47,713 bases of DNA from Anaerolineales bacterium UBA2395 (GTDB lineage: Bacteria; Chloroflexota; Anaerolineae; Anaerolineales; Villigracilaceae): positions 463,289 to 511,001 of the forward strand of contig DDSH01000001.1 of NCBI GenBank assembly GCA_002343775.1. Direction: 5' to 3'. The notes under the pieces were generated by a model that had not been told where the DNA came from, made no database searches, and was given only the letters and a program-made list of their open reading frames with translations. Shown here piece after piece: positions 37,929-45,395 of this stretch (position 1 is the first letter of the stretch; every line of letters begins with the position of its first letter). The translations under genes and the position numbers were made by a program.

Positions 37929-38749
37929 ACGCTGCCATTTCCCCTTCAACGATCGCCATCGCGGAGCGCATCCCCTACACAAATGCGGATGAAGCCCATG
38001 CGCTGATGCAAACCTCGTTCGACCGCCTCATCCGCGTGCTCGAGCGACTCGCCCCAGACGACTGGTCCAAGCCGACGGCTTGTACGGAATGGGACGTGCA
38101 TGATGTGGTGGCGCATCAGGCAGGCGGCTACCTTAGCGGAGTTGGTTACACGGAAATGATGCGGCAATATGCAAAACTTCCCAAACGAGGTCAACTGCCC
38201 GAAGACGCGATCAACGCGTTGCAGGTCGGCGAACGGAAAAAGATGACGCCTGCCGAGCTCATCGATGAATTGAAGCGGACGGGTCCTCAAGCCATCCATA
38301 ACTGGGCATATCGCTTTCATGCTGTCAAATGGATCCATGCTCCGCATCCCATCGGCGGTTTCATGTCGCTGCGATATTTGATGTGGGTCACGCACAGCCG
38401 CGATACGTGGATGCACCGTCTCGACATCTGCCGCGCCGCGAACCTGCCCTTCGAGCAAACGCGCGAACACGACGGGCGCATTGTCGAATTGGTGGTGCGG
38501 GATCTGGCGAAGAAATTGAACAAACGACTCGATGGTCGCGGGATCATCCTTTTGCTCACCGGCATTTCGGGCGGCACATGGAAGATCGGCAAGGGCGAAC
38601 CTGCCGCCGAAATGGAAATGGATGCGCTTGACTTCAATATTTTCGTCTCGGGGCGCTTCTCATACGAAGAAGGCATGAAACGTGCGCGAATCGCTGGAGA
38701 TAAGGCGTTGGTGGAAAACGCCTTCAAAGATTTACTGATACTGTATTAA
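37925..38749 (+). CDS. Maleylpyruvate isomerase/DinB-like thiol-dependent enzyme
   Basis: 274 residues. The N-terminal four-helix DinB/MDMPI domain shows LIRVLERLAPDDWSKPTACTEWDVHDVVAHQAG with metal-ligand His and RDTWMHRLDICRAANLP with the second His. The C-terminal part (GIILLLTGISGGTWKIGKGEPAAEMEMDALDFNIFVSGR) resembles an SCP2-like lipid-binding domain. In actinobacteria these use mycothiol; which thiol is used here is unknown. Translationally coupled to TetR by an ATGA overlap. A detoxification role is inferred. Confidence 0.8.
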   Translation: MNAAISPSTIAIAERIPYTNADEAHALMQTSFDRLIRVLERLAPDDWSKPTACTEWDVHDVVAHQAGGYLSGVGYTEMMRQYAKLPKRGQLPEDAINALQVGERKKMTPAELIDELKRTGPQAIHNWAYRFHAVKWIHAPHPIGGFMSLRYLMWVTHSRDTWMHRLDICRAANLPFEQTREHDGRIVELVVRDLAKKLNKRLDGRGIILLLTGISGGTWKIGKGEPAAEMEMDALDFNIFVSGRFSYEEGMKRARIAGDKALVENAFKDLLILY

Positions 38750-38761
38750 GGAGATGATGAA

Positions 38762-39169
38762 ATGGATGCTTTATTGCTTCAACTTGGAATTGGTCTCTTC
38801 CTGCTCGGTTTGATGACGGGATTCGTCATCCCCAAATTGAAGAGTCCGCGCATGGGTCTCTCCGGGCACCTGGAGGGAGTCATGAACGGTATTTTCCTTG
38901 TGGCGCTCGGGCTCTTGTGGCAAAGACTGAATTTATCCGACACCTTGCTGACGATCACGTTCTGGCTCGCCATTTTCGGAACATTTGCAAACTGGCTTGC
39001 AGTGCTGCTCGCTGCGATCTGGGGCGCGGGTTCGATGATGGTCATTGCCGGACAGGGACACCAAGCCTCGGCAGGTCGCGAAGGGTTTGTCCGATTCCTT
39101 TTGATTACTCTGAGTCTGGCGATGGTTGCGGTGTGTGTGCTCGTTCTTGCAGGGTTGATCGCTGCCTGA
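38762..39169 (+). CDS. Hydroxylaminobenzene mutase-like membrane protein
   Basis: 135 residues and four hydrophobic helices. GLFLLGLMTGFVIPKLKSPRMGLSGHLEGVMNGIFLVALGLLW is the hallmark of HabA/HabB mutases, which convert hydroxylaminobenzene to 2-aminophenol in nitroarene metabolism. Many homologues have no tested activity. It follows the MDMPI-like gene by 12 bases with a GGAGATGATGAA ribosome site and completes the TetR operon before a perfect terminator. Confidence 0.82.
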   Translation: MDALLLQLGIGLFLLGLMTGFVIPKLKSPRMGLSGHLEGVMNGIFLVALGLLWQRLNLSDTLLTITFWLAIFGTFANWLAVLLAAIWGAGSMMVIAGQGHQASAGREGFVRFLLITLSLAMVAVCVLVLAGLIAA

Positions 39170-39191
39170 TCGGTGGAACATGCAGGACTAC

Positions 39192-39230
39192 AAAAAGTGA
39201 CAGCCGCCGGCGGCTGTCACTTTTTGTTTT
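39192..39230. terminator. Perfect palindromic terminator
   Basis: 17 + 17 bp perfect inverted repeat (AAAAAGTGACAGCCGCC and complement) without spacer, ending in TTTTTGTTTT. It closes the TetR operon. Confidence 0.92.
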
Positions 39231-39290
39231 TCAATCTCTGGCGGTACAATTTTCATGCCGGGTACGTCCGACCAACAAATGGAGAATGCC

Positions 39291-39686
39291 ATGAAAAAGC
39301 TGTTTGTCATGCTGTCGATTCTGTTGTTAGCGTCTGCCTGCTCTTCATTGAAACCAGAAGTGGAGCCCGCATCTGAAGTGGCGGTTACTGACCCTGCCAA
39401 CCCCATTGAGGTTAAGCGAGGTGAAGTCTTCGAGATCGTCATCCCATCCAACCCCAGCACCGGCTATCACTGGGAGATCGTCGGTATGTTGAACGAGAAC
39501 GTTGTCCTATTTAACTCACGTGATTACACCGCCGACCAGCCCGTCATGCCCGGCTCCGGCGGCGTGGAGGTGTGGACGTTCAGCGCTGTTTCTGCCGGGG
39601 AGACTCAAATCACATTGGGAAGTTATCCCCCCGGGGTGGGCGGCGAGCCGGATCAGACCGTTGTCTTCGAGATTGTTGTCAGGTAA
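39291..39686 (+). CDS. Chagasin-like (I42) lipoprotein, copy 1
   Basis: 131 residues. Lipobox LASAC is at residues about 13-17. The inhibitor I42 domain follows: VKRGEVFEIVIPSNPSTGYHWEIV and MPGSGGVEVWTFSAVSAGETQITL. Chagasins block papain-like cysteine peptidases using three loops: NPxTGY, GxGG and RPW. Loops 1 and 2 are present, but the RPW loop position reads SYPPGVG. I chose ATG 39291, preceded by TGGAG; upstream starts at 39255 and 39279 are less likely. The next gene is a homologue, an evident tandem duplication. Confidence 0.85.
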   Translation: MKKLFVMLSILLLASACSSLKPEVEPASEVAVTDPANPIEVKRGEVFEIVIPSNPSTGYHWEIVGMLNENVVLFNSRDYTADQPVMPGSGGVEVWTFSAVSAGETQITLGSYPPGVGGEPDQTVVFEIVVR

Positions 39687-39879
39687 TCTGTGCGGAATTG
39701 CGGCGACGAAATTCATGACTTTTTGATACACTTGATTCAACAGCAAAGGATTCGTGTTGACCTTGCCGTCGTGAAGGACAGCCCCGAGGAGACGGCGGTG
39801 GGTTTCGGGTCCGGAGCGAAGCGGACGATACTTCCGTATGCTTGTTGAAGACCAATTTCCAAATTCAAGGAGGACTCCC

Positions 39880-40290
39880 ATGAAAAAACTTCTGCCAGTG
39901 CTTCTACTTCTCGCCCTGTTCCTTGCAGCGTGCGGCGAGCCTCAACCGCCCCAGCCGCAGAACGAAAGTCTCCCTGTGCCTCCGGCTTCGAACACCACCC
40001 AGCCCATCGACGCAAGGGTGGGAAGCGAGTTCTTCATCATCCTGGATGCGAATCCCTCCACAGGCTATGAATGGGATCTGGTCGAGGATCTCGACACAAA
40101 CCTCGTGCAATTCGTTTCAAAAGAGTACGATGCGGGCGAACCGGTTGCGCCCGGCTCCGGCGGGGTGGATGTTTGGACGTTTCGTGCTGTTGCTCCGGGG
40201 GAGACGCGCATCACTCTTGGGTACTATTCCCCCTCCAGCAGCCGGGAAGAACCGGAACAAACAGCCACTTTTATTGTTACAGTAAAGTAG
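39880..40290 (+). CDS. Chagasin-like (I42) lipoprotein, copy 2
   Basis: 136 residues. Lipobox LAAC, then a Pro/Gln-rich linker (PQPPQPQNESLPVPPAS) and the I42 domain: ARVGSEFFIILDANPSTGYEWDLV and VAPGSGGVDVWTFRAVAPGETRITLGYY. As in copy 1, NPSTGY and PGSGG are intact but the third RPW loop is absent (YYSPSSS). Start ATG 39880 has AAGGAGG. It is similar to copy 1 throughout the domain but differs in the linker, so the duplication is not recent. Confidence 0.87.
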   Translation: MKKLLPVLLLLALFLAACGEPQPPQPQNESLPVPPASNTTQPIDARVGSEFFIILDANPSTGYEWDLVEDLDTNLVQFVSKEYDAGEPVAPGSGGVDVWTFRAVAPGETRITLGYYSPSSSREEPEQTATFIVTVK

Positions 40291-40298
40291 AAGGTCAG

Positions 40299-40322
40299 GG
40301 CGACCCGACAGGGTCGCCTTTT
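40299..40322 (+). terminator. Short terminator after chagasin copy 2
   Basis: GGCGACCC and GGGTCGCC with loop GACA, followed by TTTT. It lies 8 bases after the stop. Confidence 0.8.
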
Positions 40323-40382
40323 ATCTCCAACGCCGATGGAGAGTTGAAGCGTTTTTTTATTGATAGTCGAAAAGGAGGAATT

Positions 40383-41090
40383 ATGATACGCCATGTCCTG
40401 CTTGCAGGACTTGTCCTGTTTGGTTTGCTGGCATGCGGGGGAACTCCGCCTGAGCCCACCCCATTCCCCACCCTGCCACCCACCAACCTGCCCGTGCCCA
40501 GTGTTGCACCTGCTGCCAGCCCCACCCCCCGCCCCGTGGAAGTGTCGATGCGGGTGACTGCGGAATTGGTCAATTGCCGTTTTGGTCCGGGCACGGTCTA
40601 TCAGCTGGTCAGCGAGATTCCGCAGGGAAAGTCTCTGCGGGCGGTGGGTCGCAACGAAACGGATTCGTGGTGGTATGTGAAAGACCCCGGCAACCCGAAC
40701 GGTCTTTGCTGGGTTTCCGCCGAGGTGGTGGATGAAGATGACGGCGTGGAAGACCTGCCCGTTCTCCCGCCTCCGTTCGTGACCGTCACCAATGTGGATT
40801 TGCGCGTGGAGCCCAACCGCATTGTGGTCAATTGCAGCCAGTTCCCGCAGACGGTCTTCTTCGAAGCGTTGGTCACCACCAATGGACCCACCCTGCTCAC
40901 CTGGAAATGGGAAGCCAGCACGGGGGCTGTGTCGGACGTTGGCACGTTGATCTATGAACAGGCGGGTACGCAAGCCATCAACGAGTTCTATCAGGTCAAC
41001 GCGCCGAATGAATACTGGGTGAAACTCCATGTGCTGACCCCGAACGAACTCACGCAGCAGATCTCATTCCCGGTCAGCTGCACGCCTTAA
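40383..41090 (+). CDS. SH3-domain lipoprotein
   Basis: 235 residues. Lipobox LLAC, then a long Pro/Thr/Ser linker (EPTPFPTLPPTNLPVPS). A bacterial SH3-like domain covers about residues 57-118 (VTAELVNCRFGPGTVYQLVSEIPQGKSLRAVGR, DSWWYVKDP, LCWVSAEVV). The last 110 residues are a beta-rich domain (VTVTNVDLRVEPNRIVVNC...) of unknown family. Such proteins usually bind the cell wall. Start ATG 40383 has AAGGAGG. No catalytic motif. Confidence 0.8.
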   Translation: MIRHVLLAGLVLFGLLACGGTPPEPTPFPTLPPTNLPVPSVAPAASPTPRPVEVSMRVTAELVNCRFGPGTVYQLVSEIPQGKSLRAVGRNETDSWWYVKDPGNPNGLCWVSAEVVDEDDGVEDLPVLPPPFVTVTNVDLRVEPNRIVVNCSQFPQTVFFEALVTTNGPTLLTWKWEASTGAVSDVGTLIYEQAGTQAINEFYQVNAPNEYWVKLHVLTPNELTQQISFPVSCTP

Positions 41091-41096
41091 ACGAAA

Positions 41097-41129
41097 GCGT
41101 CCCGCAGGTCGGGGAGATCTGCGGGACGC
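41097..41129. terminator. Terminator between convergent genes
   Basis: GCGTCCCGCAG and CTGCGGGACGC around an 11-base loop, followed by GGGGAATTTTA. It serves the SH3 lipoprotein (plus) and the DUF4230 gene (minus). Confidence 0.75.
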
Positions 41130-41137
41130 GGGGAATT

Positions 41138-41815
41138 TTACTCTTGTGGGAAGATGACCGACCTGTACCCCAGCGCGTTAAAGAATTTCAACAGGTATGC
41201 CTCGGCATTCCTCTCCGCTTGCAGCAGAATGCCATCCTCGATCGCCACGCTGACGATCTTATCCTTGCCCACGCTGAGCACATCCAGCACCAGGTTGGGG
41301 TCCACATCCACGAAAATACCTTCCTGAATGGTGTAGACTTCCGTCTGGTCTTCGTCCAGCGTAACCGCCAGGATCTCGGCAGGCGGCAGGTTCACATACA
41401 AGACCCCGTCTTGAAAGCGCATGTCGCCCGGTTGGAGTTTCTCCATGTCGATGCCTGCGATCACCGAACCGTGGATCTGCACGAGGATCTTGGTGCCGAA
41501 TGCAAAGGCAAAGATGGCGCTGTCCTGATTGATCTCCGAGGTAACCACCTGAGAGATGCTATACTGAATGGTTTCCAGCCGCGCCAGCGCCCGGATCTCG
41601 TTGATGTAGGTGACCGGGTCGGGGATGATGGTCGGCGTGGGGTTCATCAGTTGCGCCACCTGCGTTTGCAGGGAGTAATTCGCCTCATTGACCTGGTCGA
41701 ACGGCTCCGAAGCCGCCGCCGCCGTTTCGCGCACGGTTTCAACGATAAAGTACACACCGGCTGCCAGAACCACCAGGATCAGAACAGACATGACTGTGCT
41801 AAAGGTATTCTTCAT
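41138..41815 (-). CDS. DUF4230 domain protein
   Basis: 225 residues. One N-terminal membrane anchor (about residues 5-25), a short helical region, then the DUF4230 domain: ARLETIQYSISQVVTSEINQ, KILVQIHGSVIAGIDMEKLQPGDM, GVLYVNLPPAEILAVTLDEDQTEVY, and a final AEAYLLKFFNALGYRSVIF. The family is widespread and uncharacterised, extracytoplasmic. Start ATG 41815 has AAAGGA upstream; an earlier ATG at 41830 is possible. The PhnD-like gene is divergent from it. Confidence 0.82.
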   Translation of the reverse strand: MKNTFSTVMSVLILVVLAAGVYFIVETVRETAAAASEPFDQVNEANYSLQTQVAQLMNPTPTIIPDPVTYINEIRALARLETIQYSISQVVTSEINQDSAIFAFAFGTKILVQIHGSVIAGIDMEKLQPGDMRFQDGVLYVNLPPAEILAVTLDEDQTEVYTIQEGIFVDVDPNLVLDVLSVGKDKIVSVAIEDGILLQAERNAEAYLLKFFNALGYRSVIFPQE

Positions 41816-41885
41816 TTTTATCCTTTCCAAAAACTTGTCTTATTATAGCAAGGTCATTATGATTGCGAACAAACAATCCTGAAAG

Positions 41886-42896
41886 ATGAAAAAAGTCCTG
41901 CTGCCCGCCCTTCTTGTCTTTTTGTTAAGTTGCTCCTTCCCTGTCAGTTTGACGGTGGGGACTCCCACAGCGACCCCAACACTGGAGCCTACCTCGACTC
42001 CCACGCAACCGCCTCTTGCCACGCCGCAGCCGGGAACCGACCAGAATCCTTTGATCCTCGCCCTGAATCCCTCCCCGCGACCCAGCGAGGAAGTCATTGC
42101 GGCGGGAGAGGTCATTGCCGCCTTTCTCGAATCGCGGACGGGGTATCGCGTAGTGACGGTGATTCCCGGCTCTGAGGCGCTGCTGGTCGAAGCGTTTGCG
42201 AACGGCAATGCCCACATTGCCTCGCTCTCACCGTATGGTTTTGTGCTCGCGCGGGGAGATAACTCTGTCACTGCTTTGCTGGCTCGTGTGCGTGAAGGAC
42301 AGACCTTTTACGGTGCGCAGATCATCATCAACCGCAACAACGATTTCACCGCATACTACGACCCCGCCCGGGGTGAAAACACGGTAGATGCCGCCACTGC
42401 CTTGAAGCAATTCCAGGAAAAGAAAGCCTGCTGGAGCGACGAAGTCTCGCCGTCGGGGTATGTGGTGCCCCTGGGGTTGCTGAGACAATCTCAGGTCCAG
42501 CCGAGAAGCGGCGCGTTTTTGGATGGACAGCCCAACGTGGTGCGCGCCGTCTATGCCGATGACATCTGCGATTTCGGTGCGACCTTCATCGACGCGCGTA
42601 CCTCCCCCATCCTCGAAGCGGATTATCCCGATGTGATGGATCGCGTGGTGGTGGTCTGGCGCATCCCGGCGATCATCCCATATGAGACCATCGCGATGGC
42701 GTCTTCGTTGCCGTTTGAAATGCGGCGCGTCCTCCAGCGTGCGTTCATCGACCTGATGCTGACGCCCGAGGGAAAATCTGCGATGCAGACGGTGTACGGT
42801 TTTGATGAGTTCCAACCGGTGGAAGATTCGGCGTACGATGCGTTCATTGCCCATGTTAATGCTTCGGGGTTGGATGTGCTGAGTTTGATAGAATAG
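41886..42896 (+). CDS. PhnD-like phosphate/phosphonate substrate-binding lipoprotein
   Basis: 336 residues. Lipobox LLSC near residue 16, then a Thr/Pro linker (TPTATPTLEPTSTPTQPP). The periplasmic-binding domain has ILALNPSPRPSEEVIAAGEVIAAFLESRTGYRVVTVIPGS, AFANGNAHIASLSPYGFVLARG and FLDGQPNVVRAVYADDICDFGATFIDAR, the order found in PhnD-type receptors. The ligand cannot be read. No permease or ATPase gene is adjacent, so it may be an orphan receptor or work with a distant ABC transporter. Confidence 0.83.
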   Translation: MKKVLLPALLVFLLSCSFPVSLTVGTPTATPTLEPTSTPTQPPLATPQPGTDQNPLILALNPSPRPSEEVIAAGEVIAAFLESRTGYRVVTVIPGSEALLVEAFANGNAHIASLSPYGFVLARGDNSVTALLARVREGQTFYGAQIIINRNNDFTAYYDPARGENTVDAATALKQFQEKKACWSDEVSPSGYVVPLGLLRQSQVQPRSGAFLDGQPNVVRAVYADDICDFGATFIDARTSPILEADYPDVMDRVVVVWRIPAIIPYETIAMASSLPFEMRRVLQRAFIDLMLTPEGKSAMQTVYGFDEFQPVEDSAYDAFIAHVNASGLDVLSLIE

Positions 42897-42901
42897 ACGG
42901 G

Positions 42902-43549
42902 ATGTTAAAAAAAGTACTTCGTTTTTTGTGGCGCATTGCGCTTGTTTTGGGTTCATTGGTCGCTGCCGGGTTGATCCTTCCAAGGTTTGTCATGGGACTG
43001 TATGCCGCTCCACGCACGTTCACCGTGCAGGATGTGCGATCTGAACGGGTTGTGATCGTCTTTGGCGCAGGGTTGCTGCGCGACGGCTCGGCGGGACCGG
43101 TCTTGAGCGACCGCGTGCAAACGGCGGTGAATTTGTACCTGGGCGGGAAGGCGCAGAAGATTCTGATCAGCGGCGATAACCGCGAGATCAGCTACAACGA
43201 ACCCGAAGCCGGCAGGCAGTATGCGCTCGACCGCGGCGTGCCGGATGAAGATATTGTGCTCGATTACGCGGGCAGGCGCACGTACGATACCTGCTACCGC
43301 GCCAAACACATCTTCGGCGTGGACTCTGCCATTTTGGTCACGCAGGATTTTCACATGGAGCGGTCGTTGTTCCTGTGCAATTGGTTCGGTGTCGACTCGG
43401 TTGGCGTGGAAGCGAACAACCGTTATTTTTTGAAGCGTTCACGCGCGTGGTGGAATTTCCGCGAGACGTTTGCCATCTTCCAAGCCGCGTGGGATGTGCT
43501 GTACGCCAAGCCGCTGCCCGTGCTGGGCGAACCGGAGCCGATAGAATGA
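42902..43549 (+). CDS. SanA/YdcF/ElyC-like DUF218 membrane protein
   Basis: 215 residues. One N-terminal membrane segment (about 8-30), then a DUF218 domain: VVIVFGAGLLRDGSAGPVLSDRVQTAVNLYL, AQKILISGDNREISYNEPEAGRQYALDRGVPDEDIVLDYAGRRTYDTCYRA, and ILVTQDFHMERSLFLCNWFGVDSVGVEA. E. coli SanA/ElyC relatives affect envelope integrity. TAGAAT ends 7 bases before the ATG, so the transcript may be leaderless. Confidence 0.88.
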   Translation: MLKKVLRFLWRIALVLGSLVAAGLILPRFVMGLYAAPRTFTVQDVRSERVVIVFGAGLLRDGSAGPVLSDRVQTAVNLYLGGKAQKILISGDNREISYNEPEAGRQYALDRGVPDEDIVLDYAGRRTYDTCYRAKHIFGVDSAILVTQDFHMERSLFLCNWFGVDSVGVEANNRYFLKRSRAWWNFRETFAIFQAAWDVLYAKPLPVLGEPEPIE

Positions 43550-43555
43550 TCCCAT

Positions 43556-43616
43556 CACGGAGAGCACAGGGAAGTCAACGGTTTTCTCCGTGACCTCTGT
43601 GCTCTCTGTGGTAAAA
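43556..43616 (+). terminator. Large inverted repeat before the HD gene
   Basis: CACGGAGAGCACAG and CTGTGCTCTCTGTG, 27 bases apart, with an inner CGGTTTTCTCCG part, followed by GTAAAAAAC. It is probably a terminator or stability element for the SanA-like mRNA. Confidence 0.5.
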
Positions 43617-43633
43617 AACAATAGGAAAACAAA

Positions 43634-44215
43634 ATGAACCGTGAAGAAGCCCTGTCCCTTGTGCGTGAATTTGTGAAAAGCGAAAGCCTTGTGCGCCACA
43701 TGCTTTCCGTCGAAGCTGCGATGCGTTTCTACGCCGAAAAATTTGGCGAGGACGTGGAAGCCTGGGGCTTGATCGGTCTGCTGCACGATTTCGATTGGGA
43801 GATTCATCCCACGCTCGACCAACATCCACAGGCTGGCGCGCCGATTCTGCGTGAGCGCGGCGTGCCCGAGGACATCGTGCAGGATATTTTGAGTCACGCC
43901 GACCATTTGGGTCTGCCGCGCGATACCTTGCGCCGGAAAGCCATCTGCGCCTGCGACGAAGTGACCGGACTCATCACCGCCGTGGCATTGGTTCGTCCCT
44001 CACACTCGCTGTACGACCTCGAAGCCAAATCCGTCAAGAAAAAGTGGAAGGACAAGGCGTTTGCCGCCGGAACGAACCGCGAGGAAATGGAACATGCCGC
44101 CAAGGAATTCGGCATCGATGTTTGGGAGCATGTTGACAATGTGATCCTGGCGATGAGAAAGATCGCGCCGGAATTGGATCTGGTTGGGAATATTCAGAAA
44201 CAGGATGAAACATGA
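43634..44215 (+). CDS. HD domain (HDIG-like) phosphohydrolase
   Basis: 193 residues. The HD metal site is His22 (LVRHMLSVEAAM) and His51-Asp52 (GLLHDFDWE), with a later His near HPQAG and a Asp in DEVTGLI. The pattern is that of small cytosolic HD proteins that act on nucleotides or phosphate esters. Start ATG 43634. The stop overlaps the next start as ATGA, so it is coupled to a lipoprotein gene. Confidence 0.85.
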   Translation: MNREEALSLVREFVKSESLVRHMLSVEAAMRFYAEKFGEDVEAWGLIGLLHDFDWEIHPTLDQHPQAGAPILRERGVPEDIVQDILSHADHLGLPRDTLRRKAICACDEVTGLITAVALVRPSHSLYDLEAKSVKKKWKDKAFAAGTNREEMEHAAKEFGIDVWEHVDNVILAMRKIAPELDLVGNIQKQDET

Positions 44216-45318
44216 AGAAGTTTATTTGCATTGTTCTAAACCTTTTCATTATTACTTCTTGTAATCTGCCTTCCAATTCACCGGCTTTTACAGCGCCAAC
44301 CCAATTCGTGAGTATTGTTTCGCCTCAAGACAGCGCCATTTTGCCATTTGCTCCTATCAATTTCAATGTCCGCATCTTTTCCCTCAGAGGCAGGGTTGTT
44401 TCATTGGAGATCAAGCAGACCTACGCCGATGGAGTAGAAGGTGGTGATGCAACCTATGGTCCTTTTCCGGTTAGTCCTGCTACCGATCAAATCGTAACGG
44501 CGCCAAACATCACCTTGGAGCCGGATGGTGATCAATGGGCAGGACTTTTAACCTTTGTCGCGGTCGCCAATTTTCAAGATGGGTCCCAGATCGAATCGCC
44601 GCCAGTGACGGTTTGCATAACAAATCTAAATCGCGAGAATGCTTCACAATTCTATAACTATGAAGGGTATTCCGGATCTGGCGCGCTATGCATTCCCACC
44701 ATTCTGCCTGATTCGGGTGATGACAATACCCGCATTGCAGTTCAAGGTGTGATTACCCTAAACGGCGATCGTTGCTTCCCGTTTGAGTCTGATCGAATCG
44801 GTAGTGGGTTTGGGGGTGGTTTATTGCTTGGGCTTTACGCACAAACCTACCGGACCGACTTGATTAGACCGGTTGAGGGCGTTACAGCGGAGATCAGTTA
44901 CACTGGCGATTTTTCAAGCGACTATTACAGTGATGGTGAAATTCCATTGGATTTGCAATATCCAACAAATATTTGGACAGCGTTTAAAGGGATTTCGATT
45001 CCTGGCTCAGACCCGGCAGATGTAATGTACTATCCATTAGGGGATAATTTCAAGGAAGTGCAAGTGCTCTTTCGCGCCTATGACCGTTCAAATGTTGTGC
45101 AAGCCACATATATAGCGACTTTAAGCCTGCCACGCTGTGTTTCTGGCGCTGGTCAGAAGCCGGAAGAAACCTTCACCCCAACTTTAACGCCAACTGAAAC
45201 GCCGACCAAAAAGCCTTTTATCCCAACCAAGACTCTCAAACCTAAGAATGGGGAAGAACAAGAACAACCTGTGCCGGAGAAAACAGAATGTCCGCCAACC
45301 ATTTATTGCGGACCATGA
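44212..45318 (+). CDS. Hypothetical lipoprotein with C-terminal Thr/Pro/Lys tail
   Basis: 368 residues. Lipobox ITSC at residues 14-17, then about 290 residues of beta-rich sequence with several Cys (VTVCITN, GALCIPT, DRCFPF, LPRCVSG) likely forming disulfides. The last 60 residues are a repetitive TPTLTPTETPTKKP-like stretch. No family recognised. The codon use is more AT-rich than that of the HD gene it overlaps by 4 bases, perhaps a recent arrival. A strong terminator follows. Confidence 0.7.
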   Translation: MKKFICIVLNLFIITSCNLPSNSPAFTAPTQFVSIVSPQDSAILPFAPINFNVRIFSLRGRVVSLEIKQTYADGVEGGDATYGPFPVSPATDQIVTAPNITLEPDGDQWAGLLTFVAVANFQDGSQIESPPVTVCITNLNRENASQFYNYEGYSGSGALCIPTILPDSGDDNTRIAVQGVITLNGDRCFPFESDRIGSGFGGGLLLGLYAQTYRTDLIRPVEGVTAEISYTGDFSSDYYSDGEIPLDLQYPTNIWTAFKGISIPGSDPADVMYYPLGDNFKEVQVLFRAYDRSNVVQATYIATLSLPRCVSGAGQKPEETFTPTLTPTETPTKKPFIPTKTLKPKNGEEQEQPVPEKTECPPTIYCGP

Positions 45319-45351
45319 AAATTTTTTGATAACTTCCACTACGCACTTTAA

Positions 45352-45395
45352 CAAAAGACCTCTAAGTTTTGAATATTAGAGGTCTTTTGTTTTAT
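45352..45395. terminator. Bidirectional terminator between convergent genes
   Basis: CAAAAGACCTCTAA and TTAGAGGTCTTTTG around a 10-base loop, followed by TTTTA. It separates the lipoprotein (plus) from gyrA (minus). Confidence 0.9.

Noticed and set aside
39516..39881. Minus-strand frame across the gap between the two chagasin-like genes, with a protein-like stretch GPETHRRLLGAVLHDGKVN
   Set aside because: It looks more protein-like than most shadows, but it runs into the antisense of chagasin copy 1, has no ribosome site and matches no family I know. A TBLASTN of the first 60 residues would settle it.
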